64,000 nt of DNA from the NCBI RefSeq assembly GCF_001570365.1, contig NZ_BBYK01000050.1:61870-125869 (forward strand), read 5' to 3'. Shown here piece by piece: positions 10,157 through 18,934 of this stretch. Position numbers and translations under genes: made by a program. Positions within the stretch are counted from its first letter, which is position 1, and each line of letters starts with the position of its first letter. The notes below the pieces were generated by a model, which was not told the DNA's origin, ran no database searches, and saw only the letters and a program-made list of their open reading frames with translations. The DNA comes from Microtetraspora fusca. GTDB lineage: Bacteria; Actinomycetota; Actinomycetes; Streptosporangiales; Streptosporangiaceae.

Positions 10157-10383
10157 GGAACGACAGCCGCCCTGAGGTGCGGGTCGGCGACGCGGTGGTG
10201 ATGATGTTCGACACGGCTTCCCGCTTGCCGCCCACCCCGGCTTTCCTTCGCCTGCACGTCCCCGACGCCGACGTCGCCACCGCCGCGCCGTCGAGGCGGG
10301 CGGGACGTCGGTGACCGAGGTCACGCACCTGTTCTGGGGCGACCGGGTGAGGCGGGTACGCGACCCATTCGGCAATCGGATCA
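10157..10383 (+). pseudogene. VOC/glyoxalase-family remnant
   Basis: From about 10174 one frame reads EVRVGDAVVMMFDTASRLPP and PAFLRLHVPDADV. After about 10285 a second frame reads EAGGTSVTEVTHLFWGDRVR then VRDPFGNRI. Together these match the second half of a VOC dioxygenase-fold protein, with the conserved DPFGN near the end. The N-terminal half is missing and a frameshift separates the parts. It overlaps the 3' end of the next tetR gene, so it is decayed. Confidence 0.6.
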
Positions 10384-11058
10384 GCCCGATGTCGCCGGGG
10401 CCGCGGGTGACGTGGACAGGTCAAGGCTCGCGGGCACGGCTTCGAAGGCGCCGTGCAGGCGTTGGACGAGGAGCTGCCGGCCTCCGCGTCCGTCGTGGCG
10501 GACCCAGTCGCGGGCGGCCACGCTCCAGGCGATGGTGGTGAGTTCCGCCAGCACCTGTAGGCGTAGATCATCGTCAGCCAGGCCGAGCTTGCCGGCCAGG
10601 CAGGCGACCACTTGCTTCTCGACTCCGGTGCGGTAGTAGTCCACGTAGGCCAGCAGGGCGGGAGCGGTCAGGATCAGGCGACGAGTCGCGACATACCGCT
10701 GATCCCAGTCGGGATCGAGTGCGGCGACCGCCCGCGCGAGGGTGTCACGCAGTTCGGCCAGGACGATCCCGGACAGCTCACGCTCTTCCAGCCCGGCCAC
10801 ATACGCCGTCCACAGTTGGGTTTCGGCCTCGATCGCGACGGCTTCTTTGGCGGGGAAGGCGCGGAAGAAGGTGCTCTTGGAGACCTCCGCCTCCTCGACC
10901 AGCTCCTCCAGCGTGGTGGCCTCGAACCCCTTCTCGGTGAACATCCGCAGTGCGGTCTCGGCCAAGGTCCGGCGGGTGCGCAGTCTCTTGCGCTCGCGCA
11001 GCGGCAGGGCTCGATCGCCGGCGGCAGCGGTGCCGGTGGTCTCAGGGGTGGTGACCAT
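10381..11058 (-). CDS. TetR family regulator of haloalkane dehalogenase
   Basis: 225 residues. The helix-turn-helix is RTRRTLAETALRMFTEKGFE then EAEVSKSTFFRAFPAKEAVA at residues about 28-75. The C-terminus is a TetR_C dimerisation domain rich in Ala/Leu. Start ATG 11058 (MVTTPETTG) is taken; ATG 11067 is also possible. It diverges from a haloalkane dehalogenase, and the gap holds a perfect 10-base inverted repeat, so it probably represses itself and the dehalogenase until a ligand binds. Confidence 0.88.
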   Translation of the reverse strand: MVTTPETTGTAAAGDRALPLRERKRLRTRRTLAETALRMFTEKGFEATTLEELVEEAEVSKSTFFRAFPAKEAVAIEAETQLWTAYVAGLEERELSGIVLAELRDTLARAVAALDPDWDQRYVATRRLILTAPALLAYVDYYRTGVEKQVVACLAGKLGLADDDLRLQVLAELTTIAWSVAARDWVRHDGRGGRQLLVQRLHGAFEAVPASLDLSTSPAAPATSG

Positions 11059-11105
11059 GCCCCGCATCGTAGCCGAGATGACGGCTCTCAAGAACGAAAC
11101 ATACA

Positions 11106-11140
11106 CAGTCTCGTTTAAGACTTGTACTCGAACGAGACTG
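11106..11140. promoter_or_regulatory. 10-bp inverted repeat, probable TetR operator
   Basis: CAGTCTCGTT (11106-11115) and AACGAGACTG (11131-11140) are perfect reverse complements with a 15-base spacer. A third related half-site, ACGAAAC, lies at 11094-11100. The region is AT-richer than its surroundings. It lies between the divergent tetR and dehalogenase genes. Confidence 0.7.
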
Positions 11141-11222
11141 AGTGTCATTATTTTGGCTCGCTCGTCCGTGACGCGTCCGAGCAGACCCCGAACGCGCATC
11201 ACCGCGAAAGGACACATCGACC

Positions 11223-12131
11223 ATGCCTACCGTCGACGTCATCGACTCCCACATCGCCTATGTCGACACCGACCCGGAGAGGGAGGGCGAGGTGCCCGTG
11301 GTGTTCCTGCACGGCAACCCGACCTCCTCGTACCTGTGGCGTAACGTCATCCCGCACGTCGCCGACCACGCCAGATGCCTGGCCCCCGACCTGATCGGGA
11401 TGGGCGCCTCCGGCAAGCCCGACATCGACTACGGCTTCGCCGACCAGGCTCGCTATCTCGACGCCTTCCTCGATGCGCTGAAGGTGCGTGAGGTGATCCT
11501 GGTCGGTCACGACTGGGGCGGCGCGCTCGCCTTCGACTGGGCGGCGCGACATCCCGAGCGCACCCGTGGCGTGGCATTCATGGAGACGATGCTGCGGCCG
11601 ATGTCCTCCGACGAACTCCCCGCCCCCGCGCGATCCCGGTTCAAGGAGTTCCGTACACCCGGGGTCGGCGAAACGCTGGTGCTCGACCAGAACATCTTCA
11701 TCGAGACGGCTTTCAAGGGAGGCGTCGTGACCCCGCTGAGTGAGGAGGAGATGCGGCCCTACCGCGCGCCGTACCCGACGCGTGACAGTCGGCGCCCGCT
11801 GCTCGCGTGGCCGCGCATGATGCCGCTCGACGGTGAACCGGCCGACGTCGTCGCCCGCATGATGGACTACGACGTCTGGCTCGCCGGCAGCGCTGACGTC
11901 CCCAAGCTGCTCATGACCTTCGACTCCTCACCCACGCTGCTGATCGGCGCCGAAATGATCGCCTGGTGCGCGGACAACGTCGCCGCGCTGGAGATCGAGC
12001 ACTGCGGGCCGGCCGGGCACCACGCCCCCGAGGATCAGCCCGACGCGATCGGCGAGACGATCGCCCGATGGCTGCGGGCGCACGAACTGGTCCTCAAGGA
12101 AGGAGGAAAGTCAGCGACAGCCCGCGGATGA
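11223..12131 (+). CDS. haloalkane dehalogenase (DhaA/LinB family)
   Basis: 302 residues, alpha/beta hydrolase. Family residues are all visible: FLHGNPTSSYLWRN (Asn32, halide ligand), LIGMGASGKPDIDY, nucleophile Asp97 and Trp98 in VGHDWGGALAFDWA, acid Glu121 in FMETMLRPM, and the catalytic His in GHHAPEDQPDAIG near the end. The enzyme hydrolyses carbon-halogen bonds to alcohols. HDWGG replaces the common HDWGS. ATG 11223 follows CGAAAGGACACATCGACC. It is likely induced through the divergent TetR protein. The natural substrate is unknown; it may be a halogenated secondary metabolite. Confidence 0.9.
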   Translation: MPTVDVIDSHIAYVDTDPEREGEVPVVFLHGNPTSSYLWRNVIPHVADHARCLAPDLIGMGASGKPDIDYGFADQARYLDAFLDALKVREVILVGHDWGGALAFDWAARHPERTRGVAFMETMLRPMSSDELPAPARSRFKEFRTPGVGETLVLDQNIFIETAFKGGVVTPLSEEEMRPYRAPYPTRDSRRPLLAWPRMMPLDGEPADVVARMMDYDVWLAGSADVPKLLMTFDSSPTLLIGAEMIAWCADNVAALEIEHCGPAGHHAPEDQPDAIGETIARWLRAHELVLKEGGKSATARG

Positions 12132-12238
12132 CCACGTCCCACTACGCGGCGATCGCCCTCCACCAGATCTCCGAAGAAGAGCCGTTCCAGCTCTGCCCGC
12201 GATGGCACCCCACGGAACGCGCCCAAGATGACGGCATT

Positions 12239-12967
12239 TCAGCGGAGCGCTTCGGCGAGGGTGGAGCGGTGCCGGGTCACCCAGGCGGCGGCGTCCCGCA
12301 CCGTCCTGACCGCGCCGGTGTCACGCAGATAGATCATCGAACGATCGCCGGAGGCGGCGGCCGCTTCGATGCCGCGGCGGCACCGCTCCTGCCACCAGAT
12401 GATCGTGTCGATCAGGAGGCTCCGGTCGGTCAGCCCGTACGCGTCGCAGACGAGCCGGACCTTCCGTGCCACGACCCGGGCGTCGGCGATCTGCGGGCCG
12501 AGGCCGAGATACTGCCAGCAGACGTGGGCGACGTCGTGGATCCGGGCGCCCGGGGCAGCGAGGTCCCAGTCGATGAACGCGAACGGGACGCCCGCGCGGT
12601 AGACGGTGTTCCTGGGTGACAGGTCGTTGTGGCAGACGGTCTCGCTCCCGGCGGCGAGCGACGTGCCGGCGGTCAGGTCGTGGAACTCGCGCACCAACCG
12701 GGCCACCCGGAACAGCCCCTCGTCGGCCGCGACGTCCACCCGCGACCCGCTCCCCCACGGGACGACGCCGTCCAGGTGGCTCAGGACCTGCCTGCCCTGC
12801 TCGTCGATCCCGAGGAACCGCGGCGCGCCCGACCATCCGGCGCGTTCGAGGTACGCCAGCAACCGCCGGGCGAAGTCGGCGCGCACCGGGACGGCCCGCC
12901 GCACCGTGTCGCCGACCCGGACCACCTTGTTCACGAAGCCGCCGGGCAGGATCTCCTCTCCGGTCAC
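12239..12967 (-). CDS. phosphotransferase (APH/choline-kinase fold)
   Basis: 242 residues. A kinase-like C-lobe carries the catalytic loop CHNDLSPRNTVY and the metal site FIDWDLAAPGARIHDVAHVC. The N-lobe is short (VNKVVRVGDTVRR). This is the Pfam APH superfamily, which includes many kinases and orphan proteins, so aminoglycoside resistance should not be assumed. The start is GTG 12967, with AGGAGAGG upstream. It stands alone, convergent with the dehalogenase. Its start lies close to the start of the MerR gene, so the promoters may overlap. Confidence 0.82.
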   Translation of the reverse strand: MTGEEILPGGFVNKVVRVGDTVRRAVPVRADFARRLLAYLERAGWSGAPRFLGIDEQGRQVLSHLDGVVPWGSGSRVDVAADEGLFRVARLVREFHDLTAGTSLAAGSETVCHNDLSPRNTVYRAGVPFAFIDWDLAAPGARIHDVAHVCWQYLGLGPQIADARVVARKVRLVCDAYGLTDRSLLIDTIIWWQERCRRGIEAAAASGDRSMIYLRDTGAVRTVRDAAAWVTRHRSTLAEALR

Positions 12968-13115
12968 CGCTCGGATCCTCTCCTGCGTGAGTAGGGCCCG
13001 CCGTCCGGGAGCCGGCCGTCCGGTCTCCGGATGACCGCCTCACCCGTGGACGTACGGCCGAGCCGTATCCGCCGGACGGCCATACTCCGGAGGCTATCGC
13101 CGTCTCGCGAGGAAC

Positions 13116-13146
13116 TTGACTCTCCCATCGTGGGAGACCCGAAGGT
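13116..13146 (+). promoter_or_regulatory. MerR-type promoter with 19-bp spacer
   Basis: TTGACT (13116-13121) and GAAGGT (13141-13146) are 19 bases apart, the over-long spacing typical of MerR-activated promoters. The spacer region holds TCTCCCA-tcg-TGGGAGA (13121-13137), a perfect 7-base inverted repeat. The GTG start of the MerR gene lies 7 bases after the -10, so the transcript would be leaderless or nearly so. Confidence 0.75.
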
Positions 13147-13153
13147 AGGGCAT

Positions 13154-14728
13154 GTGAGTGATGACCTGCTCAGCATCGGCGAGCTGTCCGAGCGGACCGG
13201 CCTGTCCGTGAAACTGATCCGGCACTGGTCCGACATCGGCGTCGTGCCTCCGGCGGCGCGGACCGCGGCCGGCTACCGGCGCTACGGGCCCGAGGCGGTG
13301 GCCCGGCTGGAGCTGGCCCGGACGCTGCGCGAGCTCGGGCTCGCCATGCCGGTGATCCGCGAGGTCGTCACCCGGGAGCGCGACCTCGCCGAGGTGGCCG
13401 CCCTGCACGCGGACGCGCTGGAGGCGCGGATCCGTACGCTGCGGAGGCGGCAGGCGGTGTTGCGCTCGTTCTCCCGCCAAGGATCGACAAGCGAGGATCT
13501 CACCGACATGACCGACCTGGCACATCTGTCCGCCGCCGAACGCAACGCGATCGTGCACGACTTCGTGACAGACGCGCTCGGCGACCTCGACCCGTCCGCG
13601 TACCGGGACGGGCTGCTGCTGGCCATGCCCGACCTGCCGCCCGACCCCACCGCCGGGCAGGTCGAGGCGTGGATCGAGCTGGCCGCACTCATCCGCGACC
13701 CGGAGCTGCGCACCTCGGTCCGCCGGATGGGCGAGTACGCCGCCGAGCAGGGCGTTCGCGAGCACCGCGAGGAGGATGTGCGGGAGGCGCAGGAGATCAC
13801 GGATCTATGGGTCGCCCGCGTCGAGGCCGCTGTCACGGCCGGGATCGCCGCCGACTCGCCGGCGGCCGAGCCGGTCGTGGCGGGCATCGTCGCGGCCTGG
13901 CTGCCCGGCCAGATCCGCGCCGGCTTCTCCCCGGACGGCCCCGGCGACGGTGACGGCCCGGCGGCCCGCCGCCGGCTTCTCGAACAGCTCGAGACCGCTG
14001 CCGACACCCGGCTGGAGCGGTACTGGCAGCTGATGTGCCTGATCAACGGCCTGCCGGTGCGTCCCAGCATCGCCGCGGCGGGCACGTGGCTCGCGACCGC
14101 GCTGCGCGCCAACCCCGAGCCCGGCGCACGGGCCGACCGCATCGGCGAGATCCTCGACCAGGGGTCGGACGTCGATCCCGAGGCGAAGCTGGAGGCGTGC
14201 GCCCGGGTGCTCGCCGAGGTGGAGGAGCTCGTCGCCGCCGTCCGGCCGGAGCGGTTCGGCGACCCGACCCCCTGCGGCGACTGGGACGTGCGCGCCCTGC
14301 TCGACCACCTCGTCTGGGAGAACCTCCTCTGGACCGGGCTCGCCGAGGGGACGCCCCGCTCCGACTTCGCCGCCGACCATCTCGGCGCCGACCATGTCGC
14401 GGCGTTCCGCACGGCGGCTCGCGCCACGCTCGCCGGCTTCCGCCGTCCGGGCATGCTCCGGCGGCAGTACGGCCCGGCCCCCGGCTGGCGCTTGGTCGAG
14501 CAGGTCACCATCGAGATGCTGGTCCACGGCTGGGACCTGGCCCGGGCGATCGGCAGGCCCACGGACCTCGCTCCCGACGTGGCAGAGGCGATCATGCCCG
14601 TCGTGCGGGAGATCTACGGCGACCTGCCACGCACTCCGGGCGGTTCCTTCGGCCCGGCGCGTCCCGCGCCCGGCGACGCGACGGCCGCCGACCGGCTCGC
14701 GGCCTACCTGGGCCGCCCCGTCGGCTGA
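13154..14728 (+). CDS. MerR regulator fused to a TIGR03086-like domain
   Basis: 524 residues. Residues 5-70 form a MerR HTH (LSIGELSERTGLSVKLIRHW, GYRRYGPEAVARLELARTLR). A helical effector region follows. From about residue 345 to the end is a mycothiol-dependent maleylpyruvate-isomerase/TIGR03086-like domain (FGDPTPCGDWDVRALLDHLV, EMLVHGWDLARAIG), a DinB-like fold that often binds metal and thiol. The fusion suggests a sensor in which the DinB-like domain binds the signal. GTG 13154 is chosen because a MerR-type promoter ends 7 bases before it, and because LSIGELS is the usual MerR beginning. It is probably autoregulated. Confidence 0.85.
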   Translation: MSDDLLSIGELSERTGLSVKLIRHWSDIGVVPPAARTAAGYRRYGPEAVARLELARTLRELGLAMPVIREVVTRERDLAEVAALHADALEARIRTLRRRQAVLRSFSRQGSTSEDLTDMTDLAHLSAAERNAIVHDFVTDALGDLDPSAYRDGLLLAMPDLPPDPTAGQVEAWIELAALIRDPELRTSVRRMGEYAAEQGVREHREEDVREAQEITDLWVARVEAAVTAGIAADSPAAEPVVAGIVAAWLPGQIRAGFSPDGPGDGDGPAARRRLLEQLETAADTRLERYWQLMCLINGLPVRPSIAAAGTWLATALRANPEPGARADRIGEILDQGSDVDPEAKLEACARVLAEVEELVAAVRPERFGDPTPCGDWDVRALLDHLVWENLLWTGLAEGTPRSDFAADHLGADHVAAFRTAARATLAGFRRPGMLRRQYGPAPGWRLVEQVTIEMLVHGWDLARAIGRPTDLAPDVAEAIMPVVREIYGDLPRTPGGSFGPARPAPGDATAADRLAAYLGRPVG

Positions 14729-14845
14729 GCCGTACGCGACGCGCGGGGACCCGGTCGCCCTGGGCGGCGGCCGGCTGATCCCCCAGGACGTGGTGCCTCC
14801 CGGGACGCGGAGCCGGGCCGTGGGCGCCGTCCGCGAACGCGCCGG

Positions 14846-15394
14846 TCAGGCGCGGGAGGTGAGGGCGAGGTCGAACTCCACGCCCACCTCGTCGTTCAGT
14901 TTCAGCGCGCCGAAGAACGCCGAGTAGGGACGGATCCCCCACCGGCTCTGCACCACCGTCGTCGATCCGCGCACCCGGTCGCCGACGGACCGCCCCTCCA
15001 GCGTGACGGTGCGGGTGGCCCCGGAGATGGTGAGATCGCCCTCGACGTGAAACGCCTCTGTGGTGCCGTCCACACGGGAGGACCGGAACGTGATCGTCGG
15101 ATACTCTCGCGCGTTCAGGACCTTTTCTCGCACATTGCGTACGATGTCCGCCCGGTCGGAGTCGCTGAGCGGCTTGATGCCGCCGGTGCCCTCCTTGACC
15201 TCGATCGACGCGACGTCGACCTCCACGGTGAGCGAGGAACCGGCGGGGTCCGCCACGACGGCCTCTCCGCGCCAGCGCGCGGGTTCGAGGGTGAGATCGT
15301 GGCCGGCCTTCGCGCCCAGACCGGCGCGGGTCGTCCTGATGAGGAGCCGCCCCGACTCCGGGCCGATGGTGTAGGTGCCAGGCTCGATTCCCAT
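14846..15394 (-). CDS. YceI family protein
   Basis: 182 residues, beta-rich lipocalin-like fold. Conserved pieces are GTYTIGPESGRLLIRTTRAG, the DLTLEPARWRGEAVV strand, SIEVKEGTGG, EYPTITFRSSRV and RWGIRPYSAFFGALKLNDEV near the end. YceI proteins bind isoprenoid-type lipids. This one has no signal peptide, so it is cytoplasmic, which is common in actinomycetes. Spacing gives no clear partner; it is between a MerR fusion gene and a small GntR gene, both in other transcription units. Confidence 0.9.
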   Translation of the reverse strand: MGIEPGTYTIGPESGRLLIRTTRAGLGAKAGHDLTLEPARWRGEAVVADPAGSSLTVEVDVASIEVKEGTGGIKPLSDSDRADIVRNVREKVLNAREYPTITFRSSRVDGTTEAFHVEGDLTISGATRTVTLEGRSVGDRVRGSTTVVQSRWGIRPYSAFFGALKLNDEVGVEFDLALTSRA

Positions 15395-15468
15395 GCCTCC
15401 AGCCTAGGCGGGCCCGCGTCGCCCCCCGTTGGGCCGAGAGCGAACGAGGCGGCGGACCGTTGCGGGCG

Positions 15469-15729
15469 TCAGCCGCCGCCGGTCTCCTCGGCCCGGGAGG
15501 ACACGTACGCCCCCTCACCAGGGAGGACGTAGACGAGGCCCTCGTCGCTGAGCTCCTGGATCGCCCCGCGAACGTCCTCGGGCCGCACGCCGTACCGCTC
15601 GCACAGGCTCACCTCGGAGGGGAGCGGGCGGTCCGGCTCGATCCGGCCGCTCAGGATCTCGTCGCGGAGGATGTCCGCGAGCTGCCGATACACGGGTACG
15701 GGGCCCTCGTGCTCGATCCTCGTGGCCAC
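15469..15729 (-). CDS. small GntR-type helix-turn-helix regulator
   Basis: 86 residues from GTG 15729. It is essentially only the GntR winged helix: PVPVYRQLADILRDEILSGR, LPSEVSLCERYGVRPEDVRG, LSDEGLVYVLPGEGAYV. There is no effector domain, as in the short actinobacterial GntR proteins associated with mobile elements or secondary metabolism. An ATG at 15852 would add 41 unrelated residues and is less likely. The target is unknown. Confidence 0.82.
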   Translation of the reverse strand: MATRIEHEGPVPVYRQLADILRDEILSGRIEPDRPLPSEVSLCERYGVRPEDVRGAIQELSDEGLVYVLPGEGAYVSSRAEETGGG

Positions 15730-16540
15730 AACCGGTAGATGTCCCCACTCTCGCCCCTTTTCTCCCCTTTCACCGCAAATATCCGGCAATATCCGGCGGG
15801 CCGAGGGCTCGATCGCCTCCACCATGCCACGCTTTCTGATCACTCGGCGCATCTGCCGGTCTCGCCCGATGCCGCGGGCGACAGGACGTCACCGACAATG
15901 GCTCACCACTGATCATGATCGGAGCCGACAGCGGAACAGCGTCTGCACAGATAAGAATCATCTACATCATATGACGCAGCGTTACCGCGAATTTTGCGCC
16001 TGAGCCATTTTCTTGACACTTCCCATCCGGGTTGGGCTTACCAGCGCTTCGGAATGGATGGTCCAGCTTACATAGGGCTTTGCCTCGACAATGTTCACGA
16101 GCACTTACTGTCGGATATGGTGATGAATATGTGCCGGCCACCGAGAGTGTTGTGAGGGCCCTGTTGCGGCGGCCCGAACAGCGAATTCTCGCAGCCGGTC
16201 ACCCGACCGGGAAGTGTCTTTGTTCAGGAGAGAGCCTCCGGCGTTCAATATTCGAACCAGCGAATAAACCTGACGAAGAGAAACTCTTCTCGATGAAGAG
16301 AACAACGAGGTCACAACTCTTGGTTGGCTGTCGCAGCGCTTTCCGCCATGAATGGAGCGGCTTTCGCAACCGAACCAGCCATGTGCCGAGCAAGTCCTGA
16401 CAACGCAAGCCCTGGGAGCCGGGCCGCCGAACCCCGACCGGGTCGAGGGCGGCGGTCCCTGACACGGTGGGCGCTGGTTGGCGTGAAGACGCTGGAGCGG
16501 CCTCTCTCCTCAACCTCCGCTACCGGACAGGAGGACGATC
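15730..16540. other. long intergenic region upstream of the haloperoxidase
   Basis: 811 bases without a convincing gene. It is more AT-rich than its surroundings, for example near 15900-16020 and 16225-16320. TTGACA at 16013-16018 is a perfect -35 box but only poor -10 boxes follow. A plus-strand frame from 16032 (122 codons) has no codon bias, no ribosome binding site and no family match. I see nothing else. Confidence 0.5.
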
Positions 16541-18298
16541 GTGAGGATCGCGTTTTCAGAACCGCGGAGAACCCGGCGGCAGCCTGCGCTCGCGCTCGCG
16601 GTGACCTTCTTGACACTCGGCGCCCAACACGCCGCAGCGCCGGCCGCCCATGCCACCCCGTTCGCGATCGCGAACGTCGTCGCACGGCCGGCCGGGGGCA
16701 ACGTGGTGATCGAGTGGAACCGGACGCTGCTCGACATCGTGCGCAGTCCGCACGCAGAGTCGACCATCCACCCCACCCGTAACTTCGCCATCATGAGCGC
16801 AGCCGTCTATGACGCGGTCAACGCGATCAGCCGCGCTCATCCCCTCTACGGCTCCGGCCTCGCCGCACCGCGGGACGCCTCCCGCCCCGCCGCGGCCGCG
16901 GCGGCCGCGCACGACACCCTCACCGCCCTGTACCCGGCACACAAGGCCGGCCTGGACCGCCAGTTGGCCTCCGATCTCGCCGGCATTCCCGACGGCCGCG
17001 CCAAACAGGAGGGCATCAAGGTCGGTGCCCAAGCGGCCCGCGCCATCATCGCCCTGCGCGCGCACGACGGGGCCGACGCCACCCCGCCGCGCTACTCCAC
17101 CACCGGCAAACCCGGCGACTACCGGTCGACCCCGCCCGCCTTCAAGGCACCGGAGTTCACCCACTGGGGCAAGGTCACCCCGTTCCTCCTCCGTACCGGC
17201 CACCAGTTCCGTCCCGTCGCGCCCCCGACGCTGAGCAGCCGCCCATACGCGGCCGCCATCAACGAGGTCAAGACCATCGGCGCCGCCCGCAGCCTCACGC
17301 GTACGGCGGAACAGACCACGCTCGCCAAGCTCTGGGGCGGCCCCGCCCAGAACTACTGGTACGACGTCGCCCAACAGATCGCCCTCGCGCGCCACAGCGA
17401 CCTCGACCAATCGGCGGACCTGTTCGCCCTGCTCAACCTCACCGTCGCCGATGCCACCATCGCCATCTACGACGCCAAGTACACGTACCGGTTCTGGCGG
17501 CCGATCACCGCCATCCGCCTCGCCGCCGGCAACCCGCAGGTCAAACGAGACCCGACATGGACCCCGCTTGTCGCCACTCCTCCCGACCCGTCCTACCCGG
17601 GCATGCACAGCGACATCAGCACGGCCGCCGCCACGGTACTCGCCGCCTTCTACGGCGACCGCAACACCTTCACCCTCACTTCACCGGCCACCGCCGGCGG
17701 CCCCCGGCCCTACACCAAGCCCTATTCCAGCTTGAGCGCCACCGCGACCGAAGCCGGGCTCAGCCGCATCTGGGGCGGCGTGCACACCCGGCTCGACCAC
17801 AAGTCCGGCAACGAACTCGGCGCCGCCATCGCTCACTACACGCTCGGCCAGTCGAAGCTCGCCCCAGCCGTCCCGAGTTCGCCGACCGGAAAGACCCCGG
17901 CCGGCAGCGCCAGCCCCGCCGGCGCCACCGTCGCGAACGCCACCGTCGCGGTCCGAGACTCCAAGCTCGGCAAGATCCTCGTCGACGGCCGAGGACGCAC
18001 GCTGTATCTGTTCGTGGCGGACAAGGGCACCACCTCGACCTGCTACGGCGGGTGCGCGACCGCCTGGCCGCCCCTGACCACCACGGGCAAGCCGCAGGCC
18101 GGCAGCGGCGCATCACCCGCCTTGCTCGGCACCACCGCCAGGACCGACCACACCACCCAGGTCACCTACAACGGCCACCCGCTGTACTACTTCGTCACCG
18201 ACGTCAAGCCCGGCGACACCACCGGGCAGGATGTCGACTCCTTCGGTGCCAAGTGGTACGTGCTCGATCCGAAGGGCAACAAGATCGGAAAAGGCTGA
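16541..18298 (+). CDS. secreted vanadium-type haloperoxidase/PAP2 fused to COG4315 domain
   Basis: 585 residues. An N-terminal signal peptide (ALALAVTFLTLGAQHAAAPA, cut near AHA-TPF) precedes a vanadium haloperoxidase-like PAP2 domain with KYTYRFWRPITAIR near residue 315, DPSYPGMHSDIS and SRIWGGVHTRLDHKSGNELG. These are the three vanadate/phosphate-binding motifs, although the usual SGH is PGMH. After an Ala/Pro/Ser-rich linker (about 445-465) two COG4315 repeats follow (LVDGRGRTLYLFVADK with a CYGGCATAWPP Cys pair, and YNGHPLYYFVTDVKPGDTTG). GTG 16541 follows CAGGAGG. I know both domains separately; their fusion looks unusual. The activity may be haloperoxidase or phosphatase. Confidence 0.85.
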   Translation: MRIAFSEPRRTRRQPALALAVTFLTLGAQHAAAPAAHATPFAIANVVARPAGGNVVIEWNRTLLDIVRSPHAESTIHPTRNFAIMSAAVYDAVNAISRAHPLYGSGLAAPRDASRPAAAAAAAHDTLTALYPAHKAGLDRQLASDLAGIPDGRAKQEGIKVGAQAARAIIALRAHDGADATPPRYSTTGKPGDYRSTPPAFKAPEFTHWGKVTPFLLRTGHQFRPVAPPTLSSRPYAAAINEVKTIGAARSLTRTAEQTTLAKLWGGPAQNYWYDVAQQIALARHSDLDQSADLFALLNLTVADATIAIYDAKYTYRFWRPITAIRLAAGNPQVKRDPTWTPLVATPPDPSYPGMHSDISTAAATVLAAFYGDRNTFTLTSPATAGGPRPYTKPYSSLSATATEAGLSRIWGGVHTRLDHKSGNELGAAIAHYTLGQSKLAPAVPSSPTGKTPAGSASPAGATVANATVAVRDSKLGKILVDGRGRTLYLFVADKGTTSTCYGGCATAWPPLTTTGKPQAGSGASPALLGTTARTDHTTQVTYNGHPLYYFVTDVKPGDTTGQDVDSFGAKWYVLDPKGNKIGKG

Positions 18299-18393
18299 GT
18301 GCCCGGCCACGGTAGCCGCCATACGCACAACGTCGAGCAGCCGTTGCGACGACGTCTGCGCTGTGGATCTACCAACGGTTGCCCGGGGCCGGT

Positions 18394-18414
18394 GCCGCCC
18401 CGGGTCCGGGCGGC
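18394..18414. terminator. hairpin between convergent genes
   Basis: GCCGCCC-cgggtcc-GGGCGGC is a perfect 7-base stem with a 7-base loop. It lies between the haloperoxidase stop and the end of the minus-strand SnoaL-like gene, so it could terminate both. Confidence 0.5.
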
Positions 18415-18420
18415 CCGCAG

Positions 18421-18849
18421 TCAGGCGGGCGGTTCCAGGGAGACGCCGAGCTGGGCGAGCAGTTCCACCTGGTCGAAATAGAGGCGCAGGCTGACGATGA
18501 GCCGGTTCTCGACAGTGGCGAAGTAGCAGCAGCGCAACCGCAGGGGGCGTCCGGACGGGGGGATCACATGTCCACCCGGGGTCATGTAGGGCCCGTCGTG
18601 GGTGCCCACCATCACCAGCTCGTCGACCGCGAGATCATCCTGCTCGGCCGCGGTCTCCACCACGATGCGGACGTCCGGGAACGCCTCCCAGAACTGCCAG
18701 ACGAAGGAAGCGAGTTCCCCGTGCCCCTCGCACACTCCCTCGGGGCTGACCGCCACGCCGACCGGGCTGAAGGTGGCCAGAAGCGCGTCCATGTCATGGG
18801 CGTTGAACGCGGCCGTGTACCGGTCTCGCACGTCCCTGATCTCGGACAT
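18421..18849 (-). CDS. SnoaL-like/NTF2-fold ester cyclase family protein
   Basis: 142 residues. The sequence runs RDRYTAAFNAHDMDALLATF at the start, then WQFWEAFPDVRIVVETAAEQ, VGTHDGPY and RCCYFATVENRLIVSLRLYF near the end, the pattern of SnoaL-like polyketide cyclase/NTF2-like proteins. The cone-shaped fold binds small hydrophobic molecules. The adjacent cysteines in RLRCCYF are unusual. The ATG at 18849 is clear. The next gene on the strand, the hemerythrin protein, ends 86 bases upstream, so an operon is possible. The substrate is unknown. Confidence 0.82.
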   Translation of the reverse strand: MSEIRDVRDRYTAAFNAHDMDALLATFSPVGVAVSPEGVCEGHGELASFVWQFWEAFPDVRIVVETAAEQDDLAVDELVMVGTHDGPYMTPGGHVIPPSGRPLRLRCCYFATVENRLIVSLRLYFDQVELLAQLGVSLEPPA

Positions 18850-18934
18850 CCCGTCGCCCCCTTCGGACGCGCTCGCGGTGGAAGAACGCGCTCGCCGGAC
18901 GAGCCGCCCTCGCCCCCGGAGGCGGTCGCGGCCC

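Noticed and set aside
12239..12967. Aminoglycoside-resistance gene
   Set aside because: The fold is APH-like, but the family is broad and no specific aminoglycoside kinase signature is seen, so only a generic phosphotransferase is called.
16032..16400. Plus-strand ORF of 122 codons upstream of the haloperoxidase
   Set aside because: No ribosome binding site, irregular third-position GC and no family motif.
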